Translations under genes and position numbers: made by a program | Assembly: GCA_002238765.1 (NCBI GenBank) | Contig: MPMZ01000018.1 | Coordinates: 1-47,737 of the forward strand | Origin: Nitrospira sp. bin75 | GTDB taxonomy: Bacteria > Nitrospirota > Nitrospiria > Nitrospirales > UBA8639 | DNA: 47,737 nucleotides | Reading direction: 5' to 3' | Shown here: positions 1 to 9,215 of the stretch, in pieces | Layout: each line of letters opens with the position of its first letter | Numbering within the stretch: position 1 is the stretch's first letter | Notes under the pieces: generated by a model | The model's input: the letters and a program-made list of their open reading frames with translations, nothing else | Database searches by the model: none | Told to the model about the DNA's origin: nothing

Positions 1-60
1 GGATTGTAAATGTTCAGTCATTCATTGACACTTTCCGCTGTCTCCTTCTGTGCCTCAGTT

Positions 61-95
61 CCCCTCCTTTGTAAGGAGGGGCAAGGGGAGGTAGA
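61..95. repeat. Palindromic intergenic repeat upstream of argJ
   Basis: A perfect hairpin is visible: nine bases at 61-69 (CCCCTCCTT) pair with 73-81 (AAGGAGGGG) around a 3-nt loop, followed by a second purine-rich GGGGAGGT block. It has the look of a dispersed REP-like element. It lies in the probable leader of argJ, so it could also act as an RNA structure there. Confidence 0.55.
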
Positions 96-128
96 AGATG
101 TGGCAGGAACAGCGCAACCCTATGCCCC

Positions 129-1340
129 ATGGACGTGAAAAAAATTAAAGGCGGCGTCACTGCCCCGAACGGCTTTCTCGCCGCCGGCATTCACGCCGGC
201 ATCAAACCGGCGCCTCTGTTGGATCTCGCCCTGCTGACGTCCATTAATCCCGGGATTATGGCAGGCGTCCTGGCACAAAATCGAATTGTGGCGCCTTCCA
301 TCATTTTATGTCGGCGTCAGCTCAAGAGACACACCGGACAGGCCATTCTCGTGAACAGTGGAAACGCCAATTCATTGACCGGTCCACAAGGGATGGCTGA
401 TGCCCTAGAAATGCGTACACTCGCGGCGACGGCCTTACGCCTTCCCGTCTCTTCGATGTTTGTGGGATCGACGGGAGTCATAGGCCGCCCTTTGCCGATG
501 CCGATTATCCGTCAAGCCGTCCCGCCTCTCGTCCGGCTCCTGAGCCGATCCGGCCACAAGCCGGCCGCGCAGGCCATCATGACGACGGACACCACGCATA
601 AAGAGATCGCCTTGCAGGCGAAGATCGGACGCCGGATTCTGACGATAGGGGGTATGGCCAAAGGCTCCGGCATGATTCATCCGAATATGGCGACCATGTT
701 GGCCTATCTCACCACCGACGCCTCGATTGCCCCGCAAGCGCTTCAAGTCGCGTTGACCAGAGCCGTCAACGACACCTTCAATTGCATCTCCGTCGACGGG
801 GACTCGAGCACGAACGACACGGTGTTATGCCTCGCCAATGGACAAGCCGGTAATCCGACCCTTCAGACGGGCATCCCCCAATGGGAGAACTTCTGCGCCC
901 TTCTACGCGAAGCCTGTCTGTCACTTGCGCTACAAATCTGCCGCGACGGTGAAGGGGTGACCAAGGTCGCCGAGATCATCGTGCGCGGAACGAGGACCAA
1001 TCGCGATGCGAAGAAGATTGCTCAAACCATTGCGACATCGTTGCTGGTCAAAACCGCACTCTTTGGAGAAGATCCCAACTGGGGTCGAATCGTGGCTGCC
1101 GCCGGCCGCGCGGGAGTGGCCTTCAATCCTTCCAGACTCTGCCTGCAATTCAACGAGACTCGAGTGCTGGAGAACGGCCAAGCGGTCGGAGGACCGGCGG
1201 ACCGGCAGGCGCAACGGATCATGCGGAAGAAACAATACTCCGTGACGCTCTCCGTGGGGAGTCAGCCGGGCTACGCCAGACTCTGGACCACGGATCTTTC
1301 CTATGATTACGTAAAGATCAACGCCTCCTATACCACCTAA
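129..1340 (+). CDS. argJ: Bifunctional ornithine acetyltransferase / N-acetylglutamate synthase ArgJ
   Basis: ArgJ recycles the acetyl group between N-acetylornithine and glutamate in the cyclic arginine pathway, in the cytoplasm. The 403-residue protein has the usual full length. The autocleavage motif KGSGMIHPNMATM lies at residues 178-190, so Thr189 should be the N-terminal nucleophile of the beta chain after cleavage between Ala188 and Thr189. The GSTGVIG segment near 113-119 and the C-terminal YVKINASY ending are also typical of the family. The ATG at 129 is the first in-frame start and gives the expected N-terminus (GGVTAPNGF). Whether it makes acetylglutamate from acetyl-CoA or only transfers the acetyl group cannot be read from sequence alone. 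No other arg gene is in the window. Confidence 0.96.
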   Translation: MDVKKIKGGVTAPNGFLAAGIHAGIKPAPLLDLALLTSINPGIMAGVLAQNRIVAPSIILCRRQLKRHTGQAILVNSGNANSLTGPQGMADALEMRTLAATALRLPVSSMFVGSTGVIGRPLPMPIIRQAVPPLVRLLSRSGHKPAAQAIMTTDTTHKEIALQAKIGRRILTIGGMAKGSGMIHPNMATMLAYLTTDASIAPQALQVALTRAVNDTFNCISVDGDSSTNDTVLCLANGQAGNPTLQTGIPQWENFCALLREACLSLALQICRDGEGVTKVAEIIVRGTRTNRDAKKIAQTIATSLLVKTALFGEDPNWGRIVAAAGRAGVAFNPSRLCLQFNETRVLENGQAVGGPADRQAQRIMRKKQYSVTLSVGSQPGYARLWTTDLSYDYVKINASYTT

Positions 1341-1379
1341 GCCTACACCGACGGACTTCTCCCCGTATGGTCTGAACGC

Positions 1380-1396
1380 ATGACCGTCTCGGTCAT
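1380..1396. terminator. Weak hairpin after argJ
   Basis: ATGACCG at 1380-1386 pairs perfectly with CGGTCAT at 1390-1396. There is no T-run, so it is at most a weak or factor-assisted terminator. Confidence 0.25.
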
Positions 1397-1432
1397 CATG
1401 CTCCTCGACGGGTAACGCAGCACATGGGGGGG

Positions 1433-1460
1433 TTGAAACCTCTATAGAAAAGTGTACAAT
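1433..1460 (+). promoter_or_regulatory. Putative sigma-70 promoter for rlpA
   Basis: TTGAAA at 1433-1438 and TACAAT at 1455-1460 are separated by 16 bp. The predicted transcript would have a leader of about 140 nt before the rlpA start at 1607. Confidence 0.5.
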
Positions 1461-1606
1461 TATAGATTGTCCAACATCTTGTAGGTCAATGCGAATAATC
1501 TCCCTTGTGAATATCTACAGGTTGTGGTCAGCAGGGGTGAATTCACGCACATATTTCACGTATAGTTACCTAGTATTTCAGGAACCGCCGAAACCATCCC
1601 AACGTT

Positions 1607-2320
1607 ATGTCTAAGCCGTTCATTCACTTACAGACGTGGCTGCTCACCCTGAGCGTTGTTCTTATCCTTGCCCTGCTCCCCGGCTGTACGGTCGTCAAAA
1701 CGACCTATGACGTTGTTTCCGGCACCGTTAAAGGGACGTATAAGCTGATTAAAGGGGTTTATACCCTGACGTCCGAAACCGCTAAAGTCACCTACCAAAT
1801 CGGAAAATTTACGTTCGAGGTCGTTCAGGCTCCGCTCGACTGGCCCCTGACACGTCATGAGATCGAAACGATCGACGGGTTGCCGGTGAAAGAAGCCATT
1901 CGTCAGGGTCGGGTCAAATGGGCCCCCTACGTGGTGAAAGGCAGACGCTACGTGCCCATGAGCGTCCGAAAGGCCCAACGCTATGAAGAGAAAGGGGTCG
2001 CGTCCTGGTATGGAGAAGAAACCCGGCGACAGAAAGGGGGACACATGACCGCGAACGGTGAAGCGTTCAATCCCATGGCCTTGACCGCCGCGCATAAATA
2101 CCTGCCGTTACCGATCAACGTCAGAGTGACGAACCTGGAAAACGGGCGATCGATCGTCGTCCGGGTCAATGATCGCGGGCCGTTCCCCAGTGTCAACAAC
2201 CCGAATTCCGGGAAACGCATTATCGACTTGAGTTATGGGGCCGCCAAAAGACTGGGATTCCACCGAAAGGGATTAGCCCGAGTCCGCGTCAAAGTCATCC
2301 CCGTCAAGGTCGGGACGTAG
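1607..2320 (+). CDS. rlpA: RlpA-family septal lytic transglycosylase, lipoprotein
   Basis: This is a 237-residue lipoprotein: a hydrophobic leader ends in LLPGC with the lipidated Cys at 27, so the protein should be anchored in the outer membrane facing the periplasm. A helical linker (about 30-115) precedes the double-psi beta-barrel domain (about 130-232). Conserved RlpA patches are visible: VASWYGE (131-137), TANGE (148-152), HKYLP (163-167), VNDRGPF (187-193) and IDLSYGAA (206-213). Glu152, His163 and Asp189 keep the same spacing as the catalytic trio described for Pseudomonas RlpA, so it probably cleaves denuded glycan strands at the septum. No SPOR domain is present. The Shine-Dalgarno sequence is weak. 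The stop is followed directly by a dispersed repeat. Confidence 0.9.
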   Translation: MSKPFIHLQTWLLTLSVVLILALLPGCTVVKTTYDVVSGTVKGTYKLIKGVYTLTSETAKVTYQIGKFTFEVVQAPLDWPLTRHEIETIDGLPVKEAIRQGRVKWAPYVVKGRRYVPMSVRKAQRYEEKGVASWYGEETRRQKGGHMTANGEAFNPMALTAAHKYLPLPINVRVTNLENGRSIVVRVNDRGPFPSVNNPNSGKRIIDLSYGAAKRLGFHRKGLARVRVKVIPVKVGT

Positions 2321-2384
2321 GTCGGATTACGTTCTTGTCGGGTGACGCCCTTCGAGAAGCTCAGGGCTAACCTGACCTATGAAG
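2319..2384. repeat. Dispersed intergenic repeat (AGGTCGGATTACG type)
   Basis: The stretch begins with AGGTCGGATTACG and ends with CTAACCTGACCTA, an imperfect inverted repeat enclosing a CCCTTCGAGAAGCTCAGGG hairpin. Related ends occur at 5168-5262 and 37206-37306. It sits between the convergent rlpA and pncB genes and may double as a terminator. Confidence 0.55.
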
Positions 2385-3720
2385 GAGAGTCCCGGGCATC
2401 CACAACGCGGGTCAGATCCCGTAATGCGGAAGATAGCTGAACGGGGATGGTTATCCCTTGACTGCACCGGCGCATCTCTTCAGGCAACGTGGCGAGTTCG
2501 GCCCTTGCCTGCTCACGGATTTGATTGAGTGAAGGGGACGTTTCACGACACTTGCCGGATTCCATGACCTGCCGGAGCAGCGGCTTCCCTTCTTGAATGT
2601 CGTCAGCCGTCGTCACCACGTCATGATCGATACGCCCTCGTTGATCGTAGTGACGGTAAACTTGTTTTGCACCCGGCCAGGTTTCCTTACCCTCTGATTT
2701 TTTTCGTGTCGGTCTTCCGGAATATGCCTGCAACTTATACACGCACTCCAGATACGGCACATCCGCCGAAGTCGTCAGCCGGGTTCCGACTGCAAACAGA
2801 TCAACGGGAGCCTGAGCCGCGACAAGATGCCGGATAGCATCTTCATCCAAGTTGCCGCTTGCCGTAATCTGCACCTCTCTCAAGCCGCCGTCATCCAGAA
2901 TACGTCGCACCCGCTGCGCCTGCTTCACCAGGTCTCCGCTATCGAGACGCACCCCTTTGATCGTCATGCCCTTTGACCGCAGACGCGAGGCCAACTCAAC
3001 CACGGTGTGCGCTCCTTTTTCCGTGTCATGGGTATCAAGCAGGAGAACCACGTTATCAGGTTGGGCATCGGCAAAATGCTCAAAGGCATGGCGTTCGGTT
3101 TCGTGAGCCTGCACGAAACTATGCCCCATCGTCCCGAATACCGGCACCTCGAAAAAAGGCCCGGCCATGACCGTGGCCGAGCCTGCAAATCCGGCCAGAT
3201 AGCTGGCCCGGGCAGCCAACAACCCGGCCTCGGCACCGTGTGATCGTCGCAAGCCGAAATCGATCACGGGTTTGCCGGCAGCAGCGAGGACGCATCGCGC
3301 GGCTTTGGATGCAATCAACGTCTGATAGTGGAGCAGGTTGATCAACCGGGTCTCGATCAACTGGGCTTGAGGTAGCGGGGCCGTGACCCGGACAACCGGT
3401 TCGTTCGCGAAAAAGACCGTGCCCTCGGGCACGGCATGCAGATCGCCCGCAAACCGAAACCGTTCCAGATACTCGACAAAGGAGCGGCTGAACCGGCCGC
3501 TGTCGGCTATCCATTCCAACTCGTCAGGGGGAAAACGAACGTTCTCCAAAAATTCCAGGAGCTGTGCCAACCCCGCAGCCATGAAAAACCCCCGTTGCGG
3601 GGGCATCGTCCTCACGAAACATTCGAAGACCGCAGTGTCTTCCATGCCCCGTTCGAGATAGCCTTGAAGCATGGCGAGCTGGTAGAAGTCCGTCAATAAG
3701 ACACTGGATCGAATATCCAT
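2377..3720 (-). CDS. pncB: Nicotinate phosphoribosyltransferase
   Basis: PncB converts nicotinate and PRPP to nicotinate mononucleotide, the entry step of the Preiss-Handler NAD salvage route. The 447-residue protein starts with the family signature LLTDFYQLAM (8-17). It contains DFGLRRSHG (154-162), the GTMGHSFVQA segment in which His200 matches the phosphorylatable histidine of the family, then DTHDTEKG and GVRLDSGD for phosphate and ribose binding. Length and order are normal. The ATG at 3720 gives the expected N-terminus. No partner gene for NAD synthesis is adjacent. The last codons run into the dispersed repeat at the convergent junction with rlpA. Confidence 0.95.
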   Translation of the reverse strand: MDIRSSVLLTDFYQLAMLQGYLERGMEDTAVFECFVRTMPPQRGFFMAAGLAQLLEFLENVRFPPDELEWIADSGRFSRSFVEYLERFRFAGDLHAVPEGTVFFANEPVVRVTAPLPQAQLIETRLINLLHYQTLIASKAARCVLAAAGKPVIDFGLRRSHGAEAGLLAARASYLAGFAGSATVMAGPFFEVPVFGTMGHSFVQAHETERHAFEHFADAQPDNVVLLLDTHDTEKGAHTVVELASRLRSKGMTIKGVRLDSGDLVKQAQRVRRILDDGGLREVQITASGNLDEDAIRHLVAAQAPVDLFAVGTRLTTSADVPYLECVYKLQAYSGRPTRKKSEGKETWPGAKQVYRHYDQRGRIDHDVVTTADDIQEGKPLLRQVMESGKCRETSPSLNQIREQARAELATLPEEMRRCSQGITIPVQLSSALRDLTRVVDARDSPS

Positions 3721-3744
3721 GCCGAATGATCAGCCCAACGTCCC

Positions 3745-4086
3745 TCAGGAGTCACCCCGGAGTTCGAACGCTTTACACGGCCCGAACACCGTCATCAGAA
3801 TGACTCCCTGACGCGCGGCTTTTCTGCTGCGATACCGTAACCGGGCGGGACGTTGCAGCCTCGCCCGGGCAACAACGCGTGGGGGGGTAATCTCCGACTG
3901 CTCAGCCGTCACCTCTTCGAACTGGACGCTCCCGGAATCCGGAGAAGGAGGAAACGCCTCGCGGGCTACAAGTTCCTCTTGATATCGTGTATAGCGCTCG
4001 AGCTGTTCACGCAGCCAGCTCCCCATGGAGGCAAAAAACCAGACCAACAACACGATCCCAAGAAAGACAAATGCTTCGACATTCAT
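3745..4086 (-). CDS. Small membrane protein downstream of floA, unknown function
   Basis: I do not recognise a named family for this 113-residue protein. It has one N-terminal transmembrane helix (about 5-22), a charged segment (25-45), a low-complexity acidic linker (46-66) and a basic C-terminal patch ending in the hydrophobic stretch GVILMTVFGPCKAFEL. It starts 9 bp after the floA stop on the same strand, so the two are very probably co-transcribed, and a role at the membrane with the flotillin is a reasonable guess. Nothing in the sequence shows catalysis. Confidence 0.7.
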   Translation of the reverse strand: MNVEAFVFLGIVLLVWFFASMGSWLREQLERYTRYQEELVAREAFPPSPDSGSVQFEEVTAEQSEITPPRVVARARLQRPARLRYRSRKAARQGVILMTVFGPCKAFELRGDS

Positions 4087-4095
4087 CCTATGACC

Positions 4096-5073
4096 TCAAG
4101 TGGATTTGCCTTGCTCCGGTTCCTCGTCCTCACGCCCAATGGCCTCCCTCATGGCGGTATCGGCTTGCACGTTCTTCATCCGGTAATAATCCATCAGCCC
4201 GATATTGCCTTTCCGAAACGCCTCGGCCATGGCTCGCGGCACTTCCGCTTCGGCCTCGATCACCCGGGCCCGCATTTCCTGTTCCAGCGCCACGGCCATG
4301 GCCCGCCGTTCTTCGGCCTTGGCCTGTGCAATTTGCTTATCGGCATTGGCTTGATCGATCTGCAACTTCGCACCGATATTTTCACCCACGTCCACGTCTG
4401 CGATATCAATGGACAAAATTTCAAACGCGGTCCCGGCATCCAACCCTTTTTGGAGAATGTGTTTCGAGATCTCATCGGGATTTTCCAACACGTCCTTGTG
4501 CGTGCCCGACGAACCGATGGTGCTCACCATGCCCTCACCCACCCTGGCAATGACCGTCTCTTCTCCGGCTCCGCCGACCAACCGGTCGATGTTCGCCCGG
4601 ACGGTGACGCGTGACACGGCAATGAGTTGAATGCCGTCTTTCGCCACTGCCGTAATCCTGGGGGTTTCAATCACCTTTGGTAACACCGACATTTGTACGG
4701 CTTCCAACACGTCACGACCGGCAAGATCAATGGCTGCGGCGCGTTTGAAGGGCATGGGGATGTTCGCCTTGTCCGCGGAAATCATGGCATTGACCACTTT
4801 CACGACGGCGCCGCCGGCAAGAAAGTGGGCTTCGAGATCATTGATGGGAATCGACAGGCCCGCTTTGACCGCACTGATCCGCGCCGTGACCACGGTGCCC
4901 GGCGGCACCCGGCGAAACCTCATGCCGACCAGCGTCAGGAGCCCCACGTAGGCATTCGAGGCCCAGGCCGCAATCCATAGTGGAATGGGGATGAGGTACA
5001 AGAACCCCACCAAGGCAACGCTGACGACCAGTAAAACAGCGAGGGTGCCGAAGACCTGCATTTCTGCGCCCAT
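4096..5073 (-). CDS. floA: Flotillin-like protein FloA
   Basis: This 325-residue protein is a bacterial flotillin (FloA/YqfA type), which scaffolds functional membrane microdomains. It has hydrophobic N-terminal segments (about 8-48) followed by a [12 protein letters not shown] start of the SPFH domain and a long alanine- and glutamate-rich helical region (about 235-295: [28 protein letters not shown]) that forms the coiled coil. The C-terminus with [13 protein letters not shown] is characteristic. AGGAGGGG lies 6-7 bases upstream of the ATG at 5073; a second ATG at 5061 is less well placed. It is the first gene of a two-gene operon with the small membrane protein at 3745-4086. Confidence 0.93.
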   Translation of the reverse strand: MGAEMQVFGTLAVLLVVSVALVGFLYLIPIPLWIAAWASNAYVGLLTLVGMRFRRVPPGTVVTARISAVKAGLSIPINDLEAHFLAGGAVVKVVNAMISADKANIPMPFKRAAAIDLAGRDVLEAVQMSVLPKVIETPRITAVAKDGIQLIAVSRVTVRANIDRLVGGAGEETVIARVGEGMVSTIGSSGTHKDVLENPDEISKHILQKGLDAGTAFEILSIDIADVDVGENIGAKLQIDQANADKQIAQAKAEERRAMAVALEQEMRARVIEAEAEVPRAMAEAFRKGNIGLMDYYRMKNVQADTAMREAIGREDEEPEQGKST

Positions 5074-5167
5074 GAGAGTCCCCTCCTTTCGGCCTGTCTG
5101 AACGAGGACAAGGAATACCGGAACTCTAACACAAATTGGAAGGGAATGGCTCGAAATTCAGAGGGGA

Positions 5168-5262
5168 TGGTCGGATTACGCTACGCCTGTCCTGCCTGTC
5201 CTGAGCGTAGCCGAAAGAAGCGAAGTCGAAGGAAGCCTGGTCGAAGGGCTAATCCGACCTAC
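5168..5262. repeat. Composite dispersed repeat with 10-bp inverted ends
   Basis: GGTCGGATTA at the left end and TAATCCGACC at the right end are perfect inverted repeats. Between them lies the CCTGTCCTGAGCGTAGCCGA motif that recurs at 22152. It fills the gap between the 3' end of rpoD and the 5' end of floA. The following 5280-5329 also holds GACGCCA/TGGCGTC arms around an AT-rich stretch. Confidence 0.65.
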
Positions 5263-5348
5263 TCCGACTGCACACAGATGACGCCAATCCAAAATTCGCA
5301 ATCCGGAATCAAAAATCCAGATGGCGTCGGCCCTGCACATGACCACGC

Positions 5349-6839
5349 CTAATTCATTTCCACGAGATCCTGGAGCAATTCCAGACATTGCGGTTGGCGC
5401 AATTTCCTGAGAGCGGACGCTTCGATCTGACGGATGCGTTCCCGCGTGACGCCAAAATCTTCGCTGATTTCTTCCAAGGTATGCCCTTTGGCAAATCCGA
5501 TCCCGAATCGTTTTTTGATGATGTACTCTTCTTTCGGCGTCAATATACCCAGGGCCTTGTCCACATTGCGTCGCGTATCAGACCGTAAGGCAGCCGCATA
5601 CGGGGCAGCCACGGTCCGATCCTCGAGAAGATCGCCCAACCGGGTATCTTCATGATCCCCAACCGGGGTTTCCAACGACACGGGCTCCTTCAGGCAATCC
5701 AACATTTCCCGGGTCTTCCCCTCGGACAACTCCACGTGTTCGGCCAATTCCTGAACAGTGGCCGGACGCCCGTAGCGTTGCACCAATTTTATCGACGCCT
5801 TCTTCAATTTTTGGATGGCTTCATGCATATGAACCGGCACCCGGATCGTATTGGCCTGATCGGCGATGGCACGCGTGATTCGTTGCCGGATCCACCACGT
5901 CGCATAGGTGCTGAACTTGTACCCGCGTTGATATTCGAATTTGTCAACGGCCTTCATCAAGCCGATGTTGCCTTCTTGCACGAGATCCAAAAATTGAAGA
6001 CCCCGTCCCAAATACTGCTTGGCGATGCTCACCACTAATCGTAAATTGGCTTGAATGAGCCCGTTTTTCCCGCCTTCGATGGTTCGCTCAGCCCGTTCAA
6101 TTCTGTCCACACTTTCCAGGAACAGGGTGACGGGCATCGACAGGACGTTTTGCTCAACGTTCTTCAATCTTTCTTGCCGATCTGAACGAAGATCGTTCGC
6201 CAGGGTCTTGATCCGGGACAGCAGTTGTCCGTGATATTCATCAGTGAGATGCAACGCCCGGACCCGTGCGGCAACGCGTTGCTGAGCGGACTCCACGTGT
6301 TTCAACGTCTGACCGGAGCCTTTTGCCGCCGGCTTGGCGCATGTTTCGCGGTAATACTGTTGCAGAGGTTTCGAGGCGCGCCGGATGGCCGACAATCCAC
6401 TCACGGTTCGATTGCGCACGTCCTCCTGTTCCGCCTCTGCGGATTCAACGTTCCGCTCCCCGGACCCGCGCTCAAGTGCCACAACCGCAGACACGGGAAT
6501 CTCACGGCGCTGCAAAGAAACACGGAGCAACTCCAAATCATCGAGAACCAGGGGGAGCCCGTAGACGGTCCGTGCCAATTCAGCGCGTCCTGCTTCGATC
6601 TGTCTGGCAAGCCGCACTTCCTCTTCACGAGTCAATAATGCGACCTGACCCATCTCCTTCAAGAACACTTGGATGGGTCCGCGAGTCCCCTCTTCCTTCT
6701 CTTGCTTCTCAGGCCGGATCCCGCCTGCCCGCCGTGAAGACGTTTGCGGAAGACGTTCCAGGAAATCTTGGGCCGGCGTCACCAACAATGGTTGATCACT
6801 GTCAGGATCTGCGACACTGGATAACGGGGCTTGACGCAT
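5349..6839 (-). CDS. rpoD: RNA polymerase sigma factor, RpoD/SigA type
   Basis: This is a sigma-70 family factor of 496 residues. Region 1.2 is at about 54-84 ([17 protein letters not shown]), region 2 at about 261-335 ([53 protein letters not shown]), region 3 at about 338-410, and region 4 at about 425-490 with the helix-turn-helix [18 protein letters not shown]. It lacks the acidic region 1.1 of E. coli RpoD; the 1.2-2 linker (90-255) is of moderate length. This suits either the primary factor or a close group 2 factor. GAGGTG precedes the ATG at 6839. The usual rpoD partner dnaG is not adjacent; a zinc-ribbon gene lies 42 bp upstream on the same strand. Confidence 0.88.
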   Translation of the reverse strand: MRQAPLSSVADPDSDQPLLVTPAQDFLERLPQTSSRRAGGIRPEKQEKEEGTRGPIQVFLKEMGQVALLTREEEVRLARQIEAGRAELARTVYGLPLVLDDLELLRVSLQRREIPVSAVVALERGSGERNVESAEAEQEDVRNRTVSGLSAIRRASKPLQQYYRETCAKPAAKGSGQTLKHVESAQQRVAARVRALHLTDEYHGQLLSRIKTLANDLRSDRQERLKNVEQNVLSMPVTLFLESVDRIERAERTIEGGKNGLIQANLRLVVSIAKQYLGRGLQFLDLVQEGNIGLMKAVDKFEYQRGYKFSTYATWWIRQRITRAIADQANTIRVPVHMHEAIQKLKKASIKLVQRYGRPATVQELAEHVELSEGKTREMLDCLKEPVSLETPVGDHEDTRLGDLLEDRTVAAPYAAALRSDTRRNVDKALGILTPKEEYIIKKRFGIGFAKGHTLEEISEDFGVTRERIRQIEASALRKLRQPQCLELLQDLVEMN

Positions 6840-6881
6840 GATGCACCTCTATCGGCTCCTCATGACCGATTCTCATGACGG

Positions 6882-7061
6882 TTACGCGGCTTGAGAAGCG
6901 GGCTTCCTGTTGCCGCGGTCCGGCACCGGCCGTCTTGCAGTTTTCGGATAGACCGTTTCCCCGCAATTCAAACACCGTAAGGTCTCGATACGAAGAAAAG
7001 GACCATCCGGATCATAAAAATGATCTCTGATCATAAAACCCTCACACCGTGGACATTTCAT
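6882..7061 (-). CDS. Small zinc-ribbon protein
   Basis: This 59-residue protein carries CPRC (3-6) and CLNC (30-33), a four-cysteine zinc ribbon, with a basic tail. The start at 7061 is chosen because AGGGGGG lies 7-8 bases upstream; an in-frame extension to 7154 has no ribosome site and is unlike the family. Such ribbons bind nucleic acid or RNA polymerase partners, but no specific role can be assigned. It precedes the sigma factor by 42 bp and may share its transcript, which makes a transcription-related role plausible. Confidence 0.72.
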   Translation of the reverse strand: MKCPRCEGFMIRDHFYDPDGPFLRIETLRCLNCGETVYPKTARRPVPDRGNRKPASQAA

Positions 7062-7418
7062 ATGTGTTCCCCCCTGTTCTCGACTGTTCCGGAGTATCCG
7101 GGAACGGTCCTGCATGGATTTTTCCTCGACGCGTTGCGCGAGCTTTCCCCCCAATGTTCTCTTTCATAACCAGTTCTTGCGGCAAATCAAGGGCACGGAT
7201 CTATAAACAAAATAAAAGTTTTCCGGTTTCCCCCGTTTGGCAGCTCTTCCCTTGTTTAACGTAACCATTTGATTATAAAGTGAAAACAGGCCATCAAAAA
7301 CCGGACAAGGTGCCAACGCCAATTGAAAACCCCTAAGACAGGACCAAATTTCGCCTCTCTTGTCACTTCATCATTCCCCTAGCCCCGGCCGGAACAGGTT
7401 TGCTAGTATGCGTCTCCC
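7062..7418. other. Divergent intergenic region between zinc-ribbon gene and ychF
   Basis: I see no credible gene in these 357 bases. The stretch 7200-7300 is AT-rich compared with its surroundings and should hold the promoter of the zinc-ribbon/sigma operon reading left. The right end carries the -10 element of ychF. Confidence 0.6.
7404..7409 (+). promoter_or_regulatory. Probable -10 element of ychF
   Basis: TGCTAGTAT contains a TAGTAT hexamer with an upstream TGC. Only nine bases separate it from the ychF ATG at 7419, so transcription would begin at or next to the start codon. No Shine-Dalgarno sequence is present. The -35 is not clear. Confidence 0.45.
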
Positions 7419-8489
7419 ATGGAAATCGGCATTGTCGGGCTTCCCAACATCGGTAAATCGACGATCTTCAACGCGCTGACGTCAGGAGGCGCGGCCGCGT
7501 CGAGCTATCCCTTTACCACCATCGAAGCGAACCTCGGTGTTGTTCCCGTTCCCGACTCCAGGCTGACCCGCCTCACGGAAGTCTTCAAACCGCAAAAAAC
7601 GACTCCCGCCTTCTGCCGGTTTGTCGACATCGCCGGACTGGGCAAAGGCGCCGCACAAGGCGAGGGACTCGGCAACAAATTCCTGGCCACCATCCGGGAA
7701 GTCGACGCGATCCTGCACATGGTCCGTCTCTTTCAGGATGGCAATGTCATACACACGTTGGACGGGATCGACGCCAAGAGGGACATCGACGTGATCGAGA
7801 CCGAACTCATGCTGGCCGACCTCGAAAGCGTCACCAAGCAATTCGACAAAATTTCGGGGAAGGCACGATCCGGAGACACGGCGTCGAAAGAGACGCTGGA
7901 ATTCCTCAATATCCTGAAGAAGGGACTCGAGGAGGGAAAACCTGTACGGACGCTCGGACTTGACCCCGAAAATCTCAAGGGTTTCTTCCTGCTGACCGCA
8001 AAACCCGTCCTGTACGTCGGCAACGCCGATGAGAACACGGACCCGGCCGCAGTGGATGATTTTCACACGTTTGTCCAGCAACTCGAGGCGGAATCGGTCG
8101 TACTCTGCGGCAAGCTGGAAAGCGAACTGGCCGAGTTGTCGGACGAGGACCACTCCCTGTTCATGGCCGACCTGGGCATGCAACACAGCGGCCTGGAACG
8201 GGTCATCGTGGCTGCGTACAACACGCTGGGACTCTGCTCATATTTTACCGGAGGCCCCCAGGAAGTCCGGGCGTGGACGATCCCCGTTGGCGCCAGAGCA
8301 CCTCAAGCCGCCGGCGTGATCCATTCGGACTTCGAAAAAGGGTTTATCAAAGCCGACGTGTACGGCTTCACGGATCTTGATCGATACCCGTCAGAGCAAA
8401 CGTTGCGAGAGAAAGGCCTCATCCGCTCCGAGGGCAGAGACTACGTGGTGAAAGACGGCGACGTGTGTCACTTCAAGTTCAATGTGTAA
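7419..8489 (+). CDS. ychF: Redox-regulated P-loop ATPase YchF (OLA1 family)
   Basis: YchF is an Obg-related ATPase that binds ribosomes and influences stress responses. The 356-residue protein shows the P-loop GLPNIGKST (7-15), a switch II DIAGLGKGA motif (normally DIAGLVKGA), the NADE motif that replaces the usual NKxD of GTPases and explains ATP preference, and a C-terminal TGS domain (from about 275; SDFEKGFIKADV). Length is close to the family norm. The start is well supported by the P-loop position, yet there is no ribosome-binding site and the -10 element is 9 bases away, so the mRNA may be leaderless. A hypothetical gene follows after 11 bases. Confidence 0.94.
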   Translation: MEIGIVGLPNIGKSTIFNALTSGGAAASSYPFTTIEANLGVVPVPDSRLTRLTEVFKPQKTTPAFCRFVDIAGLGKGAAQGEGLGNKFLATIREVDAILHMVRLFQDGNVIHTLDGIDAKRDIDVIETELMLADLESVTKQFDKISGKARSGDTASKETLEFLNILKKGLEEGKPVRTLGLDPENLKGFFLLTAKPVLYVGNADENTDPAAVDDFHTFVQQLEAESVVLCGKLESELAELSDEDHSLFMADLGMQHSGLERVIVAAYNTLGLCSYFTGGPQEVRAWTIPVGARAPQAAGVIHSDFEKGFIKADVYGFTDLDRYPSEQTLREKGLIRSEGRDYVVKDGDVCHFKFNV

Positions 8490-8500
8490 CCCGGACTTCT

Positions 8501-9163
8501 ATGAATGCCCTGTATTATCCCTTCCACTTGTGCCATGAGCGCACCCTGGAGCTTCTCTTACAAGAATATGCGATTGTGCATTTCCGAGATTTCATGGCCT
8601 TGCGACTGACCCCATTCATGGGAACGACGGCCTTTCCCGACCGCATGGGCGACTACTATCCTCAGCTTCTGGAAGCAGGCCGAATCATCCAAGGTCACAA
8701 TGTCAGTGGCACGTTACGTCCGGAGGTGATTGCGGCAGTGGATCAGGATTTAGCCGATCCCACGTGGCGTTCCATGTTTCATGAAGCCTTGTCGGATGAC
8801 TATCGTTTTCAGCGTACGTTGTTTGACGAATCGGACATACAACTACGAGGGAATGTCGCCTCCACGGAAAATTCGCTTTTATCCACGTTGAGAACACCTG
8901 ATTGGCAAAAACAATCTTATTCGGTCGAGTCGGTCAAAACCCTGAGTCGCCAATCCATCCATCAAGAAGACGTCCCGGTTTTCGAGTATGGATGGGCACT
9001 GGTCAAAGCCAGCGCAGCATTGACCTATACCCTTCAACTTTGTCACCGACTACACGTGGCAGCCGTGACGGATTCGGTCTCGTATCATCGGTTGTTCACA
9101 CGATCTTGCCAACGAAAACAGACCATGATCTCTCACGCCTGCATCAAACGGGAAGGCTACTGA
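8501..9163 (+). CDS. Conserved hypothetical protein downstream of ychF
   Basis: I do not recognise a named domain in this 220-residue protein. It has no signal peptide or membrane helix. The N-terminal half is the more ordered-looking part (FHLCHERTLELLLQEY, FRDFMALRLTP, DRMGDYYPQLLEAGRI), rich in His and aromatic residues; the C-terminal part is Ser- and Gln-rich. The ATG at 8501 is preferred over an upstream in-frame start that would overlap ychF. Its 11-bp distance from ychF argues for one transcript. Confidence 0.62.
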   Translation: MNALYYPFHLCHERTLELLLQEYAIVHFRDFMALRLTPFMGTTAFPDRMGDYYPQLLEAGRIIQGHNVSGTLRPEVIAAVDQDLADPTWRSMFHEALSDDYRFQRTLFDESDIQLRGNVASTENSLLSTLRTPDWQKQSYSVESVKTLSRQSIHQEDVPVFEYGWALVKASAALTYTLQLCHRLHVAAVTDSVSYHRLFTRSCQRKQTMISHACIKREGY

Positions 9164-9215
9164 CAGGAACGTTTGTTGAAAAATACAACCTGTTGAAACG
9201 GAAGGGGGTTCCCGG